A DNA stretch of 64,000 bases from J054 sp965221985 (GCA_965221985.1 OZ244928.1:310001-374000), one strand, 5' to 3'. Counted from the first letter of the stretch, positions 33,440 through 42,773 are shown. Numbers and translations are program-made. Notes: generated by a model not told the origin, from the letters alone.

Positions 33440-34564
33440 CTACGTCTCAGCGCTATCCGTCAACCATTCGTAGCGAACGATATTTTCAACGGGGCGGGCG
33501 AGCCTAAGACTAATGTCGACAGCCGAATTTGTCCGCGAGGTTGAGACCGGAAAACCCAATTGTTGCTTGCCCAGATCGGTCAGTGCGATTGGGTCCACCC
33601 TTTTAGGCGATTCAAAACGCCGCAGCAAGCGCTCGCGTACAAGCTCTGGCAACTCGACCAACCAATCACGTTCATCTTCCAACAGCGGTGGATGTACTTC
33701 TAATAGCAAGTCATCCCCTCGCCAACCCAACAGATAGGGCTGATCAACAATGCGCACCGGTGTACCCACCGGAACTTGTGAATAGAGGTACTCGATATCT
33801 TCCGGAAACAAGCGTACGCAACCATGACTGACCCGCATACCCACGCCAGCGGGTTTGTTGGTGCCGTGGATCAAATAGCCGGGCATGCCAAGTCCAAGCA
33901 CCCGGTGGCCCAGCGGGTTATCCGGTCCAGGCGGTACTTTTGCCGGCAAGGGGTCACCTGCCTCCGCATGCTCTTTACGAATAGATGCGGGAACAAACCA
34001 CACCGGATCGCGGGCCTTGGATACCACTTTCGTGGTTCCAGTGGGCGTCGCCCAACCCTCCCGGCCAATACCAATGGGAAAAGTTTCAACAATGGCATCT
34101 TCACCCTCGGCCACGGGTGGGTAGTAAAACAATCGCTTACTGGCAATATTCAATACCACACCCTCGCGCGGGGCATCGGGCAAAATATAATGCGTGGGCA
34201 AAACAATCTTTGTCCCCTCGCCCGGTAACCAGGGATCGACATCGGGATTGGCTTGCACCAGTTCGTCGAAACCCAGCGTATAAGTACGCGCGATATCGAC
34301 GAAGGTATCTTCTTCGCGCGCCTCAACAATTTGCAACTCGCCAACGACGTCCTGACCGTCACTAATGACGAAACGCTTGGAATCAATTGGATTTTGTAAC
34401 TCACCTCTCGGGTAGATTGAGGCGGGTGAACCCAATTCGCCGGAGCCACTAAATATATCTTCAATGACTGTACAGCCGCCCAGGAATCCCAAGGCAGTTA
34501 TCGCCGCCACGCAGAGACGGCCCATGCCTGACCAGCTTCGGCGAAGCGTTAAAGTTCGAACCAT
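33440..34564 (-). CDS. L,D-transpeptidase (YkuD/ErfK type) lipoprotein
   Basis: The start is set at the ATG at 34564, 8 bp after the upstream M48 stop; a longer frame to 34582 would overlap that gene. The 374 residues have a lipobox (AITALGFLGGC), a LysM-like segment near 65-120 (REEDTFVDIARTYTLGFDELV, then PDVDPWLPGEGTKIVLP) and the YkuD domain with the catalytic motif HGTNKP, then SHGCVRL. It resembles E. coli ErfK, YcfS and YbiS, which attach lipoprotein to peptidoglycan or make 3-3 crosslinks. It follows the M48 lipoprotein gene closely, suggesting linked envelope work. Confidence 0.93.
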   Translation of the reverse strand: MVRTLTLRRSWSGMGRLCVAAITALGFLGGCTVIEDIFSGSGELGSPASIYPRGELQNPIDSKRFVISDGQDVVGELQIVEAREEDTFVDIARTYTLGFDELVQANPDVDPWLPGEGTKIVLPTHYILPDAPREGVVLNIASKRLFYYPPVAEGEDAIVETFPIGIGREGWATPTGTTKVVSKARDPVWFVPASIRKEHAEAGDPLPAKVPPGPDNPLGHRVLGLGMPGYLIHGTNKPAGVGMRVSHGCVRLFPEDIEYLYSQVPVGTPVRIVDQPYLLGWRGDDLLLEVHPPLLEDERDWLVELPELVRERLLRRFESPKRVDPIALTDLGKQQLGFPVSTSRTNSAVDISLRLARPVENIVRYEWLTDSAET

Positions 34565-34572
34565 CACGGCCA

Positions 34573-35334
34573 CTAGCGACAATTCGGTTCCTTGCCGGCA
34601 TCGCGTGCCGCGTTATAGCGCTGTAGGGCTTCTGGCAGCTGCGCAATAAGATCCTCAATACGCGTGTCGGAAGACGGGTGTGTGGACAAGAACTCCGGCG
34701 GACCTAGATCTTGGGCTTTGTCCATGTTCTTCCACAGCGTGACGCTAGCACGTGGATCAAAGCCGGCGTCCGCCATATACAACAACCCGACCGTGTCAGA
34801 TTCACTTTCTTGGCCGCGGCCAAAGGGCAAATTCAAGCCGAGCTGTGCGCCCATGGATAGCAGCTGATAGCCCCCCTGCCCCGCGCCCAGCACGGCGGCT
34901 GCGCCAACCACGCCGATCTGCGTTGTCGCGGCACGATTCGCGCGCTCCACGACATGACGCTGAGTAACATGGGCGACCTCATGGCCCAGCACAGCAGCAA
35001 GCTGGTTCTGGTCATCAGCGACGTCCAAAATGCCGGTGAAGACTCCGATCTTACCGCCAGGCATGGCGAAGGCGTTGATACCCTCGTCTTCGAAGAGCTC
35101 AACATCCCAGTCCATGCTCCGGTAGGGCTCTTCTAGTTCCTCCACAATCGCCCGAACGATACAGTTGACGTAGCTACGCGCGCGCGCATTGTTTGAAACA
35201 ATGGAGCTTGCACGCATTTGCTCGAATTGTTTTTCCGAATCGATCTCTACTTCCGTTTCACTCACCAGCGGCAAGGCACAACCGCCTATGGCCATAAATA
35301 TAGAGCAAGCCGCTATCAAGAAAAATTTACGCAT
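34573..35334 (-). CDS. M48-family metalloprotease lipoprotein (LoiP/BepA-like)
   Basis: The start is taken at the ATG at 35334, which gives 253 residues with a lipobox (FMAIGGCA). The peptidase domain shows INAFAMPGGKIGVFTGIL, the zinc site HEVAHVTQRH and the third-ligand region QESESDTVGLLYMADAGFDP. Length and lipoprotein signal match LoiP and other single-domain outer-membrane quality-control peptidases. No C-terminal TPR region (as in BepA) is present. It lies 83 bp after sohB and 8 bp before the L,D-transpeptidase gene on the same strand. Confidence 0.93.
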   Translation of the reverse strand: MRKFFLIAACSIFMAIGGCALPLVSETEVEIDSEKQFEQMRASSIVSNNARARSYVNCIVRAIVEELEEPYRSMDWDVELFEDEGINAFAMPGGKIGVFTGILDVADDQNQLAAVLGHEVAHVTQRHVVERANRAATTQIGVVGAAAVLGAGQGGYQLLSMGAQLGLNLPFGRGQESESDTVGLLYMADAGFDPRASVTLWKNMDKAQDLGPPEFLSTHPSSDTRIEDLIAQLPEALQRYNAARDAGKEPNCR

Positions 35335-35417
35335 TTTGATCACACCGCAGCAACATTTGTGATTCATAACCAAGTCTCGGCAATCCAGGGCAAAGCAACC
35401 CGCCAATTATTCACTTT

Positions 35418-36434
35418 TTAGGGCAAATTTCGCCGATGGATGTCCAAACCCAACAAATTCGCCCCCGACTCCATCATAGACATGATTTTCTCTTGGAGGT
35501 TCTGTTTTGCCCGCCACGTCACGTGAAACACATCGCCATCTTTCGCTGCATTGAGGAGGTAATCATCGCTGGAGCCCAGCTCATCAATCAGCCCCAACTC
35601 CAGCGCGCGGGTTCCATACCAATGCTCGCCGGTGGCCACCGTCTCGATGTCTAAAGATGGGCGATGGGCGGCGACTAGTTCTTTAAAGAGTAAATGCACT
35701 TCTTCTAACTCTTCACGCAGTTTATCCCTATCTTCGTCGGTATTTTCTCCAAACATGGTAACGGTTCGCTTGTAGCGGCCCGCTGTAACCTGCTCGAAGT
35801 CAACACCGCGATCTTTCAACGCTCGGTTAAAGTTGGGCAACTGGGCGATAACGCCGATGGAACCGATCACGGCAAATGGCGCAGCAATTATCTTTTGGGC
35901 AATGCAGGCCATCAGATACCCACCACTGGCAGCCACTTTGTCCACCATCACCGTCAGCGGAATGCCGCGCTCCTTCAACCTTAAAAGTTGCGAAGCCGCA
36001 AGGCCATGCTCGTGAACCGCGCCGCCCGGATTCTCAAGCCGCAGCATGACTTCATCGCTCTTTTCCGCCACGGACACCACGGCGCTGATCTCCTCACGCA
36101 ACTGCGCCACCGCGCTGGCACGAATGTCGCCCTTGAAATCGAGTACAAAGTAGCGCTTGCGCTGCTGATCTCCCTTGTCCGCCTTTTTTTGGGCTTTCTC
36201 TTCTTGCTTGTCGGCCTTGGACTGTTTTTTAAAGGCCGATTTACTCAATATCGCTTGGCGAACGCTTTGAGCCATATTGCGGTAACGGTCATTGAGTTTA
36301 TCCACCTTCAGGCCAATTTCCTGCCCGCCCTTTCGCGAGATGGCGGCTATCATTATTAAAGCGACCGCCAACGCAACTAGCACGGTGACAGCCTTGGCCA
36401 AAAATAGGCCGTAATCCATGAAAAACTCCGTCAT
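35418..36434 (-). CDS. sohB: SohB, S49-family inner-membrane serine protease
   Basis: 338 residues. An N-terminal membrane helix (AKAVTVLVALAVALIMIAAI) is followed by a Lys/Arg-rich stretch (KQSKADKQEEKAQKKADKGD). The S49 peptidase domain has the Ser motif in VAASGGYLMACIAQ and the catalytic Lys expected in the LKDRGVDFEQVTAGRYKRTVTMFGE region. The GSIGVIAQLPNF segment is typical of SohB/SppA. It is encoded 3 bp after lipA and is thus probably co-transcribed. The expected role is to degrade membrane or signal-peptide fragments. Confidence 0.93.
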   Translation of the reverse strand: MTEFFMDYGLFLAKAVTVLVALAVALIMIAAISRKGGQEIGLKVDKLNDRYRNMAQSVRQAILSKSAFKKQSKADKQEEKAQKKADKGDQQRKRYFVLDFKGDIRASAVAQLREEISAVVSVAEKSDEVMLRLENPGGAVHEHGLAASQLLRLKERGIPLTVMVDKVAASGGYLMACIAQKIIAAPFAVIGSIGVIAQLPNFNRALKDRGVDFEQVTAGRYKRTVTMFGENTDEDRDKLREELEEVHLLFKELVAAHRPSLDIETVATGEHWYGTRALELGLIDELGSSDDYLLNAAKDGDVFHVTWRAKQNLQEKIMSMMESGANLLGLDIHRRNLP

Positions 36435-36437
36435 CGC

Positions 36438-37436
36438 TTAATTCTCTATTGCTAGTCCAACATTGTTCTTTTGCAGGGCTTGTTCGGCGCGATAACTAGA
36501 TCGAACCAATGGCCCGGCAACCACTTCGACGAAGCCCTTGGCAAGACCCAGCGCCCGGTAGTCGGCAAACGTATTCGGATGAACGAAACGCTCCACCGGC
36601 AAATGATTGACTGTCGGTCGCAAGTATTGGCCCAGGGTCAGCAGATCGACATTCGCTGCACGCAAGTCGTCCATGGTTTCAGCAATCTCGGCGTCGGTTT
36701 CACCCAGGCCAAGCATTAGACTGGTCTTCGTTAGAATGCTGGGACGCCGTTGCTTCGCATGGGTTAACACCGCCAAGGACTGTTGATAGCTTGCCCTCGG
36801 GTCGCGCACTCTAGACGTCAATCGAACAACAGTTTCGATATTGTGCGCAAACACATCCACGGGTGTCTCGACCACGGCCCGCACGGCGCTGTCCATACCA
36901 CGAAAATCAGGCGTGAGCGCTTCGATGGCCGTATCCGGGTTGCGAGCCTTGATGGCGCGAATACATCGCGCATAGTGCGCGGCGCCGCCATCGGACAAGT
37001 CATCGCGATCAACGGAAGTCAGCACGATATAGCGCAGCCCCATTAGCGCGACGGCATCGGCCGCCTGCTCAGGTTCTTGGGCATCGAGCCAGCCGGCTGG
37101 ATTTCCGGTATCAACCGCACAAAATCGGCAAGCCCGAGTGCATACCTTGCCCATAAGCATCAAGGTAGCCGTACCCTCATTCCAACACTCGCCAATATTC
37201 GGGCACTTGGATTCCTCGCAGACTGTACTCAGCTGATGCTCCTGTACGTTGCGATTGACGGCCTGATACCCCGCACCCATGGGCAATTTCGCCCGCAACC
37301 ACGCCGGCTTGCGTTCGATGGGAATTTCCCCCGATCCCCGTGTCGCCTTGATTCCATCCTTCACGGCCGTGAACCCTACCGCTGTTTGGTATTTCTCACC
37401 GCTGCGGCGTATTGGTATGCCCTTAAATTCGCTCAC
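36438..37436 (-). CDS. lipA: Lipoyl synthase
   Basis: A radical-SAM enzyme that inserts two sulfur atoms into octanoyl groups on lipoate-dependent proteins. The 332 residues begin at a GTG. The auxiliary-cluster motif CEESKCPNIGEC and the radical-SAM motif CTRACRFC are both present, followed by LTSVDRDDLSDGGAAHYA and EALTPDF. The C-terminal segment FVEVVAGPLVRSSYRAEQ carries the conserved R-S-S-Y end that provides the serine ligand. It is followed after 3 bp by sohB. LipB is not in the window. Confidence 0.97.
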   Translation of the reverse strand: MSEFKGIPIRRSGEKYQTAVGFTAVKDGIKATRGSGEIPIERKPAWLRAKLPMGAGYQAVNRNVQEHQLSTVCEESKCPNIGECWNEGTATLMLMGKVCTRACRFCAVDTGNPAGWLDAQEPEQAADAVALMGLRYIVLTSVDRDDLSDGGAAHYARCIRAIKARNPDTAIEALTPDFRGMDSAVRAVVETPVDVFAHNIETVVRLTSRVRDPRASYQQSLAVLTHAKQRRPSILTKTSLMLGLGETDAEIAETMDDLRAANVDLLTLGQYLRPTVNHLPVERFVHPNTFADYRALGLAKGFVEVVAGPLVRSSYRAEQALQKNNVGLAIEN

Positions 37437-37566
37437 ACTCTGCTGCTATGGCTGCCGATAGCCCTATTCTCTCACGGGCCGACTGGAGTCGGTAGCCAAC
37501 TACTGGGACCACGAAAATGCTGGCTAGTTGCCGGTTCGCGAATCCACTTTGAGCCTAGCTAGCACT

Positions 37567-37592
37567 AAAAAAAGCCCGGCTCAAGGCCGGGC
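37567..37592 (-). terminator. Rho-independent terminator of the 65-aa gene
   Basis: GCCCGGC (37574-37580) pairs with GCCGGGC (37586-37592) over 7 bp with a 5-nt loop. Seven A at 37567-37573 give a T-tract on the minus strand. It lies 60 bp after the small acidic-protein gene. Confidence 0.9.
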
Positions 37593-37651
37593 AATACAGG
37601 GGGAAGATAGTACTGATCGTTTTTTGGCTGATCAGTGAAGCCAGAAGATCA

Positions 37652-37849
37652 TTAGTGGAGTCGAGACCAGTTCAATAACTCAACGTTGTCAGCCTCGAGC
37701 TCGAAATTTTGCGCCAGCAATGCTTCAATTTCCTGGGTCTCTAGCACCTGTTCGGCCTGCGCATTCACTTCCACCACGCCGCTATACTCATCGGCGTAGT
37801 CCTGCTCCGCGGAACGAAGTAAAAACCTTGTGTAGAATTTGGCGAGCAT
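37652..37849 (-). CDS. Small acidic hypothetical protein, 65 aa
   Basis: MLAKFYTRFLLRSAEQDYADEY begins a product with a basic N-terminus followed by a strongly acidic, helix-prone C-terminal part (VLETQEIEALLAQNFELEAD). No clear ribosome site is seen. A dedicated downstream terminator supports real transcription. It is divergent from the OmpA-family gene. Function is unknown. Confidence 0.55.
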   Translation of the reverse strand: MLAKFYTRFLLRSAEQDYADEYSGVVEVNAQAEQVLETQEIEALLAQNFELEADNVELLNWSRLH

Positions 37850-37932
37850 GGGTAGAGATTACGGGCATAAGCTGGCAGATTCTGTGAGGTAATCCACACA
37901 ATCGACACTGCCCTAGCCAATGATTCTGAGAA

Positions 37933-39396
37933 ATGGCGGAGAATTCAGCTGTGCAAAAAAATTTATTCACTGTTTTTCTATTGTCTTGCGTTCTTTTGCA
38001 ATCGGCAAGCACTATAGCGCAAACTTCCAATGAACAAATCATTAGTCGCGCACAATCCATGCGCACCGAGCTTGAAAGCCGTCAAGGCGCGCTGTTGTCA
38101 CCGAACAATTATGCCGAGGGCACCCGAGCGCTTAAACAAGCCCAAGTTGACCAGCAAACGGGAAAAAGTAGCGCGCGTGTACGAAAACGTCTAACGCAAG
38201 CGGCAGAGTTTTTTGAGCGGGCTCTCAAAACTATAGAGTTAGCCGAAATAAATTTTTCCGATGCATTACAAGTGCGCGAGGCAGCACGTGATGCCGAGGC
38301 CTTCAAGTTGACACCAACAATCTGGGCTAAAGCCGAAGAAAGCTTCAATCGAGCCGCGCGAGCTTTGGAAAAAGAGGATCTGCGTAACGCTCGTCAGTAT
38401 GCCGAACGTGCAAAGGACGAATATGCGGCGGCGGAACTTCAAGCCATCAAGATTCGCCACTTGAGTGCGGCAGGCAGTGCGATTAGGGCGGCGACGGAAT
38501 CACAAACCGAGCGTTACGCGCCCCGTACCCTGGAACGCGCCAAATCTCTACTGGCAAGCGCAAACTCGGCGCTGGAGGCTGATCGCTACGCAATCGAAAA
38601 GCCGTCGGAGCTGGCCTATCAAGCGGCCAAAGAGGCAAAGCACGCCCAATTCATCGCGAATCTGGCCGAGCGCCTCAAGAAGAAGGAAATGACGGCAGAG
38701 GAACTCATTCTATTTTGGGAGGGACCATTGCGAAATCTCGCCGTTTCGGCCGGCATCGATACCGATTTTAGCGAGGGCTTTGGCCAAATCGAGAATGCCT
38801 TACAGGATCAGATTCGGCGCATTCCACAAATGGAAGAGGATTTGACGGAAGCGAATCGCCAAGTTCTGGGACTGGAAGAAGAAATTCGCGAGCTTGATGA
38901 ACAACTGGGTGGCGCAAATGCTGAACGAAGCGCTCTGATTCGACGTCTTGAAGCGCAAGCTCGTGTTCGCGAGCAGTTTGCAAGCGTTGCGAACCTGTTC
39001 ACCCCTGAGGAAGCCATCAGCATTCGCGACGGCAATACTCTACTACTGCGCATGGTGGGCTTAAGTTTTCGTACCGGCTCAGCAAAGCTGGATGAACGCG
39101 CCATGAACCTGTTGAACAAACTGCAGTCAGCCTTAAATGTGTTTCCGCGCAGCGAGATAGTGGTGGAAGGCCACACCGATACATCTGGCGGTTCAAAATC
39201 GAATATGCGTTTATCCGAGAAACGAGCAGAAGCCGTGGCCAATTTTATTATCACGAGCTTGAACGTTCCCAGCTATCGAGTTAAAGCTCTAGGCTACGGC
39301 GACACTCGTCCGGTTGCGAACAATAAGACAAATGAGGGTCGAGCAAGAAATCGCCGCATCGATATTCTTATTTTACCCAAGATCGACGCACCCTAG
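37933..39396 (+). CDS. OmpA-family protein with long helical N-terminal region
   Basis: 487 residues. A signal peptide (FTVFLLSCVLLQSASTIAQ) precedes about 330 residues of alpha-helical, Ala/Glu/Arg-rich sequence with DUF4398-like repeats (TRALKQAQVDQQTG, FFERALKTIELAE) and a coiled coil near 285-335 (LTEANRQVLGLEEEIRELDE). The C-terminal OmpA domain reads GLSFRTGSAKLDERA, then VVEGHTDTSGG, LSEKRAEAVANFI and GYGDTRPVANN...GRARNRRIDI, the peptidoglycan-binding signature. It probably bridges outer membrane and cell wall. It ends at the convergent hydrolase gene, overlapping it by 4 nt. Confidence 0.92.
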   Translation: MAENSAVQKNLFTVFLLSCVLLQSASTIAQTSNEQIISRAQSMRTELESRQGALLSPNNYAEGTRALKQAQVDQQTGKSSARVRKRLTQAAEFFERALKTIELAEINFSDALQVREAARDAEAFKLTPTIWAKAEESFNRAARALEKEDLRNARQYAERAKDEYAAAELQAIKIRHLSAAGSAIRAATESQTERYAPRTLERAKSLLASANSALEADRYAIEKPSELAYQAAKEAKHAQFIANLAERLKKKEMTAEELILFWEGPLRNLAVSAGIDTDFSEGFGQIENALQDQIRRIPQMEEDLTEANRQVLGLEEEIRELDEQLGGANAERSALIRRLEAQARVREQFASVANLFTPEEAISIRDGNTLLLRMVGLSFRTGSAKLDERAMNLLNKLQSALNVFPRSEIVVEGHTDTSGGSKSNMRLSEKRAEAVANFIITSLNVPSYRVKALGYGDTRPVANNKTNEGRARNRRIDILILPKIDAP

Positions 39397-40298
39397 TCTT
39401 CCTGCCACCAATCGACGATGACTTTTGCTGTGCAAGAATTGATTAAATAGCCATAGCATTTATGCACATTGAGCCCATCCGGACCGCGAAAATATGTTTT
39501 CAAATCCGTCTGGTCAGAAATGCTATCAATCAGATTCATTTCGAGCATTTCTCGATAATCATCCGCCATGGTCTTATCTAATGCCGTTAATTCGCCGACG
39601 GCCGACAAATTACACCAACGCCTGATGTTGCTGGGATAACGATCCGGCCCCTGCTCGGCAGCACCCAATAGACGGCTGCGCATGAAATCCAGACCTAGCG
39701 GACTGCCCAGTGTGACCATCAAATCGATCTCGATTGTACTCTTGGGAAGGCGACTGAATTGCCAGAGCACATCCCAAGCAACCACGGAACCCAGGCTATG
39801 GGCTAGCAGCAGGATACGGTCACCTCTTCGGCTTGCGGCCTCGATCTCCTCAGCAACCTGAGCGCGTATGCGATCACCAATGCCGTCATCGTTGCGCAAG
39901 TAGCGCTGGCTGTCAGCTAGGTTTTCTTTTAACTGAGGCGCGGGAATACACTTGAGCAAGAAAGGCGCGCTGTCCACGGCAAGATAGAACCAACGAACCA
40001 AGCGCTTTTTCCAATGGCGCGCGTCCGTTAGATCGCTGGGTTCCGGGCCCGGCAATGACAGAAGTCGTTCTAAGCCGGGGGCATCAATATCAGGATCGCT
40101 GGCCTGAGCGTAAAATAGATGTGGCCAGGCGGCCAACTTAAAACGATCAAAGCCGCCCGCGATATTCTCAGCAACATCTGGACTAGTCCGGCGTGCTCCT
40201 TCCAGCAGAGCGCGCCAAAGATTGACGCGATGAATCTCCGCCGGCGGCTTTGGCTTCATACCCGGTACGTAAATAATAGTCTTCGATGAACTGCTCAT
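39393..40298 (-). CDS. Alpha/beta hydrolase (lipase/PGAP1-like)
   Basis: 301 residues, no signal peptide. The N-terminal strand SKTIIYVPGMKPKPP and the nucleophile elbow LLLAHSLGSVVAWDVL show the fold, with Ser as nucleophile. The His is expected near the C-terminal VHKCYGYLINS. The family resembles the large, poorly characterised PGAP1-like group. Substrate is unknown. It is convergent with the OmpA-family gene and divergent from the glyoxalase gene, about 137 bp apart. Confidence 0.85.
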   Translation of the reverse strand: MSSSSKTIIYVPGMKPKPPAEIHRVNLWRALLEGARRTSPDVAENIAGGFDRFKLAAWPHLFYAQASDPDIDAPGLERLLSLPGPEPSDLTDARHWKKRLVRWFYLAVDSAPFLLKCIPAPQLKENLADSQRYLRNDDGIGDRIRAQVAEEIEAASRRGDRILLLAHSLGSVVAWDVLWQFSRLPKSTIEIDLMVTLGSPLGLDFMRSRLLGAAEQGPDRYPSNIRRWCNLSAVGELTALDKTMADDYREMLEMNLIDSISDQTDLKTYFRGPDGLNVHKCYGYLINSCTAKVIVDWWQED

Positions 40299-40435
40299 GC
40301 GCGCTTCCGCTCGTGAGGCTATGATCGGGGCATGAGCCCGGCTTGCCGATGGTAACCAGAGCCCATAGCTTTACGCAGCCACGGCATCGATGCAACACAT
40401 CGCGGGAATACTTGACTTTAGAAAGAGGGTCATAA

Positions 40436-40855
40436 ATGCGTTACCTACACACCATGGTGCGAGTCACCGACATTGAAAAATCCTTGGACTTCTATTGCCG
40501 CAAACTGGGGCTGATGGAATTGCGACGTTGGGAGAGCGATCAAGGACGTTTCACATTGGTGTTTCTCGCGGCCCCGGGCAATGAATCGGCCTGTATTGAG
40601 CTCACCTACAATTGGGATCCCGAAGAATATGATGAAGGCCGAAATTTCGGCCACATCGCCTACGAAACCGATGACATTTACGCGCTGTGCCAAAAATTAT
40701 CGGACGCGGGCGTCACCATCAATCGACCGCCTCGGGACGGACGTATGGCCTTTGTGCGCTCGCCCGACAATATTTCCATCGAATTGCTGCAGGCGGGCGA
40801 TGCGCTGCCACCGCAGGAACCCTGGTCGAGCATGCCTAATACAGGCCATTGGTAG
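40436..40855 (+). CDS. Glyoxalase I (lactoylglutathione lyase)-like VOC protein
   Basis: 139 residues of the GloA/VOC fold. The metal ligands H5 (MRYLHTMVRV), E in IELTYNWD, H in FGHIAYE and E in ISIELLQ are all in family positions, so a functional GloA is likely. It differs from E. coli GloA mainly in length of the C-terminus (GDALPPQEPWSSMPNTG). AGAGGG lies about 7 nt before the ATG. It would detoxify methylglyoxal as its hemithioacetal with glutathione. It is convergent with the diguanylate cyclase gene. Confidence 0.9.
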   Translation: MRYLHTMVRVTDIEKSLDFYCRKLGLMELRRWESDQGRFTLVFLAAPGNESACIELTYNWDPEEYDEGRNFGHIAYETDDIYALCQKLSDAGVTINRPPRDGRMAFVRSPDNISIELLQAGDALPPQEPWSSMPNTGHW

Positions 40856-40861
40856 ATCTTG

Positions 40862-42043
40862 TTAGCCGGTGCCGGTCTTGGAAGCACGGAAACGACCGGT
40901 TTGGATTTCCGAATTGGGTGATTCCTTGATCACCACCCGATTGCGGCCCTCATCCTTCGCTTGATACAAGGCCTCGTCAGCCATCTGCAAGGTTCCCGCC
41001 ATACTGCGCTCGGCGTTGGGCATCATGATGGCCACGCCAATACTCGCCGTGAGATAGGGAGAGGTTGTAGATTTCTTATGCGGAATCTTAAGCGCTAAAA
41101 CGTCACCGCGAATCTGCTCGGGAAGATCCTTGCCAAACTCACTCAACGGACCATAAAGCAGCAAGGCAAACTCCTCGCCCCCATAGCGGCAAGCAATATC
41201 CAGCGGGCGTTGCGCCGACGCACCAATAACTTCCGCTACACGCTTGAGGGCATCGTCTCCCGCCTGGTGACCATAAGCATCGTTGTAGGCCTTAAAGTGA
41301 TCTATATCGATGAGCATCAAGGTTAGTTGCGACTGCTCCCGCCGGGACTGCCGCCAAAGCCTATCAAGATGTTGATCAAAGCTGCGGCGATTGTGCAAGC
41401 CCGTCAGACCATCCTGCTCGGCCAATTCACTCAGAAACTTAGATTCTAGAAAGGAACGACGTTCGGCATGCTCGAGCTGGTAACAACAAAATGCGCCGAT
41501 AATGTTCACGGCCACCAATGTCAGCGACTCAAATAGGGCCTCAGTGCTATCAACGCTCCAATTCATTAAGGCCCAGATGTAGCTAAATGACAAAACGGCG
41601 GACGCAAGGGCGGCAGCGCGAAACGTCAAACCAAGAATCAACCAACCCACGAATAGCCAAGCGATAACCGCGCCAAAGTAGTAAGGCATGTCCTGAAGCA
41701 CAGCCCGGGTCACGATGGAATTGAGAATTAGACCGATCAGCAAAGCACTGGCGATGAGCAGAAATTGATAGAGCCGGTACTGAGATGACCGCGATGAATA
41801 GAGCGTACCGGTTAGTATCGGGACCATGATCAGTGCTTGAAAACCGACCATGAAATCGATACCACCCTTGGCAATCTGCGTGCCCATCATGACTAAGGTC
41901 GATGCCAAGGCGATGCCGATGATGAACCGCGCGCGCGAAGCCGTTGCCTGAGCGTAGTACTGCCGAAATTCTTCTTCGACAAAGCTCGAGAATTTGAGCC
42001 ACTGAAAGCCGGATTGGCGCTGTTCTGCAAACCTTGAAATCAT
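40862..42043 (-). CDS. Membrane-bound diguanylate cyclase (GGDEF)
   Basis: 393 residues with about six N-terminal membrane helices (residues 40-200; for example IIGIALASTLVMMGTQIA) and a GGDEF domain in the C-terminal half: AEQDGLTGLHNRRSFD, LIDIDHFKAYNDAYGH and the active-site RYGGEEFALLL. The RxxD inhibitory site (RPLD) is present five residues before GGEEF, so product inhibition is likely. A 10-bp palindrome lies 31 bp upstream of the start. It makes cyclic di-GMP in response to an unknown signal sensed by the membrane domain. Confidence 0.95.
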   Translation of the reverse strand: MISRFAEQRQSGFQWLKFSSFVEEEFRQYYAQATASRARFIIGIALASTLVMMGTQIAKGGIDFMVGFQALIMVPILTGTLYSSRSSQYRLYQFLLIASALLIGLILNSIVTRAVLQDMPYYFGAVIAWLFVGWLILGLTFRAAALASAVLSFSYIWALMNWSVDSTEALFESLTLVAVNIIGAFCCYQLEHAERRSFLESKFLSELAEQDGLTGLHNRRSFDQHLDRLWRQSRREQSQLTLMLIDIDHFKAYNDAYGHQAGDDALKRVAEVIGASAQRPLDIACRYGGEEFALLLYGPLSEFGKDLPEQIRGDVLALKIPHKKSTTSPYLTASIGVAIMMPNAERSMAGTLQMADEALYQAKDEGRNRVVIKESPNSEIQTGRFRASKTGTG

Positions 42044-42074
42044 TTAGGGGTGCGCTCCCAACCGCACGTACACA

Positions 42075-42098
42075 GGCTGAACCACGCTTGGTTCAGCC
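42075..42098. promoter_or_regulatory. Palindrome in the leader of the diguanylate cyclase gene
   Basis: GGCTGAACCA (42075-42084) and TGGTTCAGCC (42089-42098) are perfect 10-bp inverted repeats with a 4-nt centre, 31 bp upstream of the ATG. No T-tract follows on either strand. This could be an operator or a stem in the mRNA leader. Confidence 0.55.
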
Positions 42099-42196
42099 GT
42101 TTCCGCAGCCTAGGCGGGAGCACGGAGACTAACGTTGCGCTCTTTCACACTTCGGTTAATTAGTTAAATGGACCAGATTTGGTCCTAAATCGGTCC

Positions 42197-42691
42197 TTAG
42201 GCGGCGCGCAGAGACTCCCGCTCGAGTAGCGCGGCCTTGCGCTCCAGACCCCAGCGATAGCCGCCAAGACCTCCGTTGGCTGCCACGACGCGATGGCAGG
42301 GAACCAGCACAGCCACGCTATTACTACCTACGGCACCAGCCACGGCCCTTGCGGCTCTTGGCCGGCTCAAGCGGGCTGCCAAATCACCATAGCTGAGGGT
42401 CTCACCCCAGGAGAGATCCAGCAAAGCCGACCAAACTTCGCGTTGGAAAGCGGTTCCACGAAGATCCAGACTCGGGCGTCCGGCCTGGTCCGGGCTCAGA
42501 TCAGGCCCCAGCAATTCACCCAAGAAGCGCGGCTCCAAACTCATCCCAGGCCAGCGGCTCGCCAACAACTCCAGGCCCGCCGGACGGTTTCCTTCGGTAA
42601 AGCTAAGATGACAGATACCCCGGGAAGTCCGAGCCACCAGATATTCGCCAAGGAAACTGTCACAAAAATCGTACTCCAAGCCGGAAGACAT
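42197..42691 (-). CDS. ogt: Methylated-DNA-protein cysteine methyltransferase (Ogt-type)
   Basis: 164 residues from the ATG at 42691, with GGAG about 7 nt upstream; a longer frame to 42721 has no ribosome site. The C-terminal domain shows the helix-turn-helix segment GETLSYGDLAARLSRP and the active-site motif VPCHRVV (acceptor Cys), followed by GGLGGYRWGLERKAALLERE. The N-terminal region is short, as in Ogt. It repairs O6-alkylguanine and O4-alkylthymine in one suicidal step. Divergent from the next gene. Confidence 0.93.
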   Translation of the reverse strand: MSSGLEYDFCDSFLGEYLVARTSRGICHLSFTEGNRPAGLELLASRWPGMSLEPRFLGELLGPDLSPDQAGRPSLDLRGTAFQREVWSALLDLSWGETLSYGDLAARLSRPRAARAVAGAVGSNSVAVLVPCHRVVAANGGLGGYRWGLERKAALLERESLRAA

Positions 42692-42773
42692 GGCCGCTCT
42701 CCGTCGCAATAGAACCGTCATAGCTGCCCATATTCCTCCCAGCTAGCCTGCAACGCAAGTCAGCGTCTGCGGT

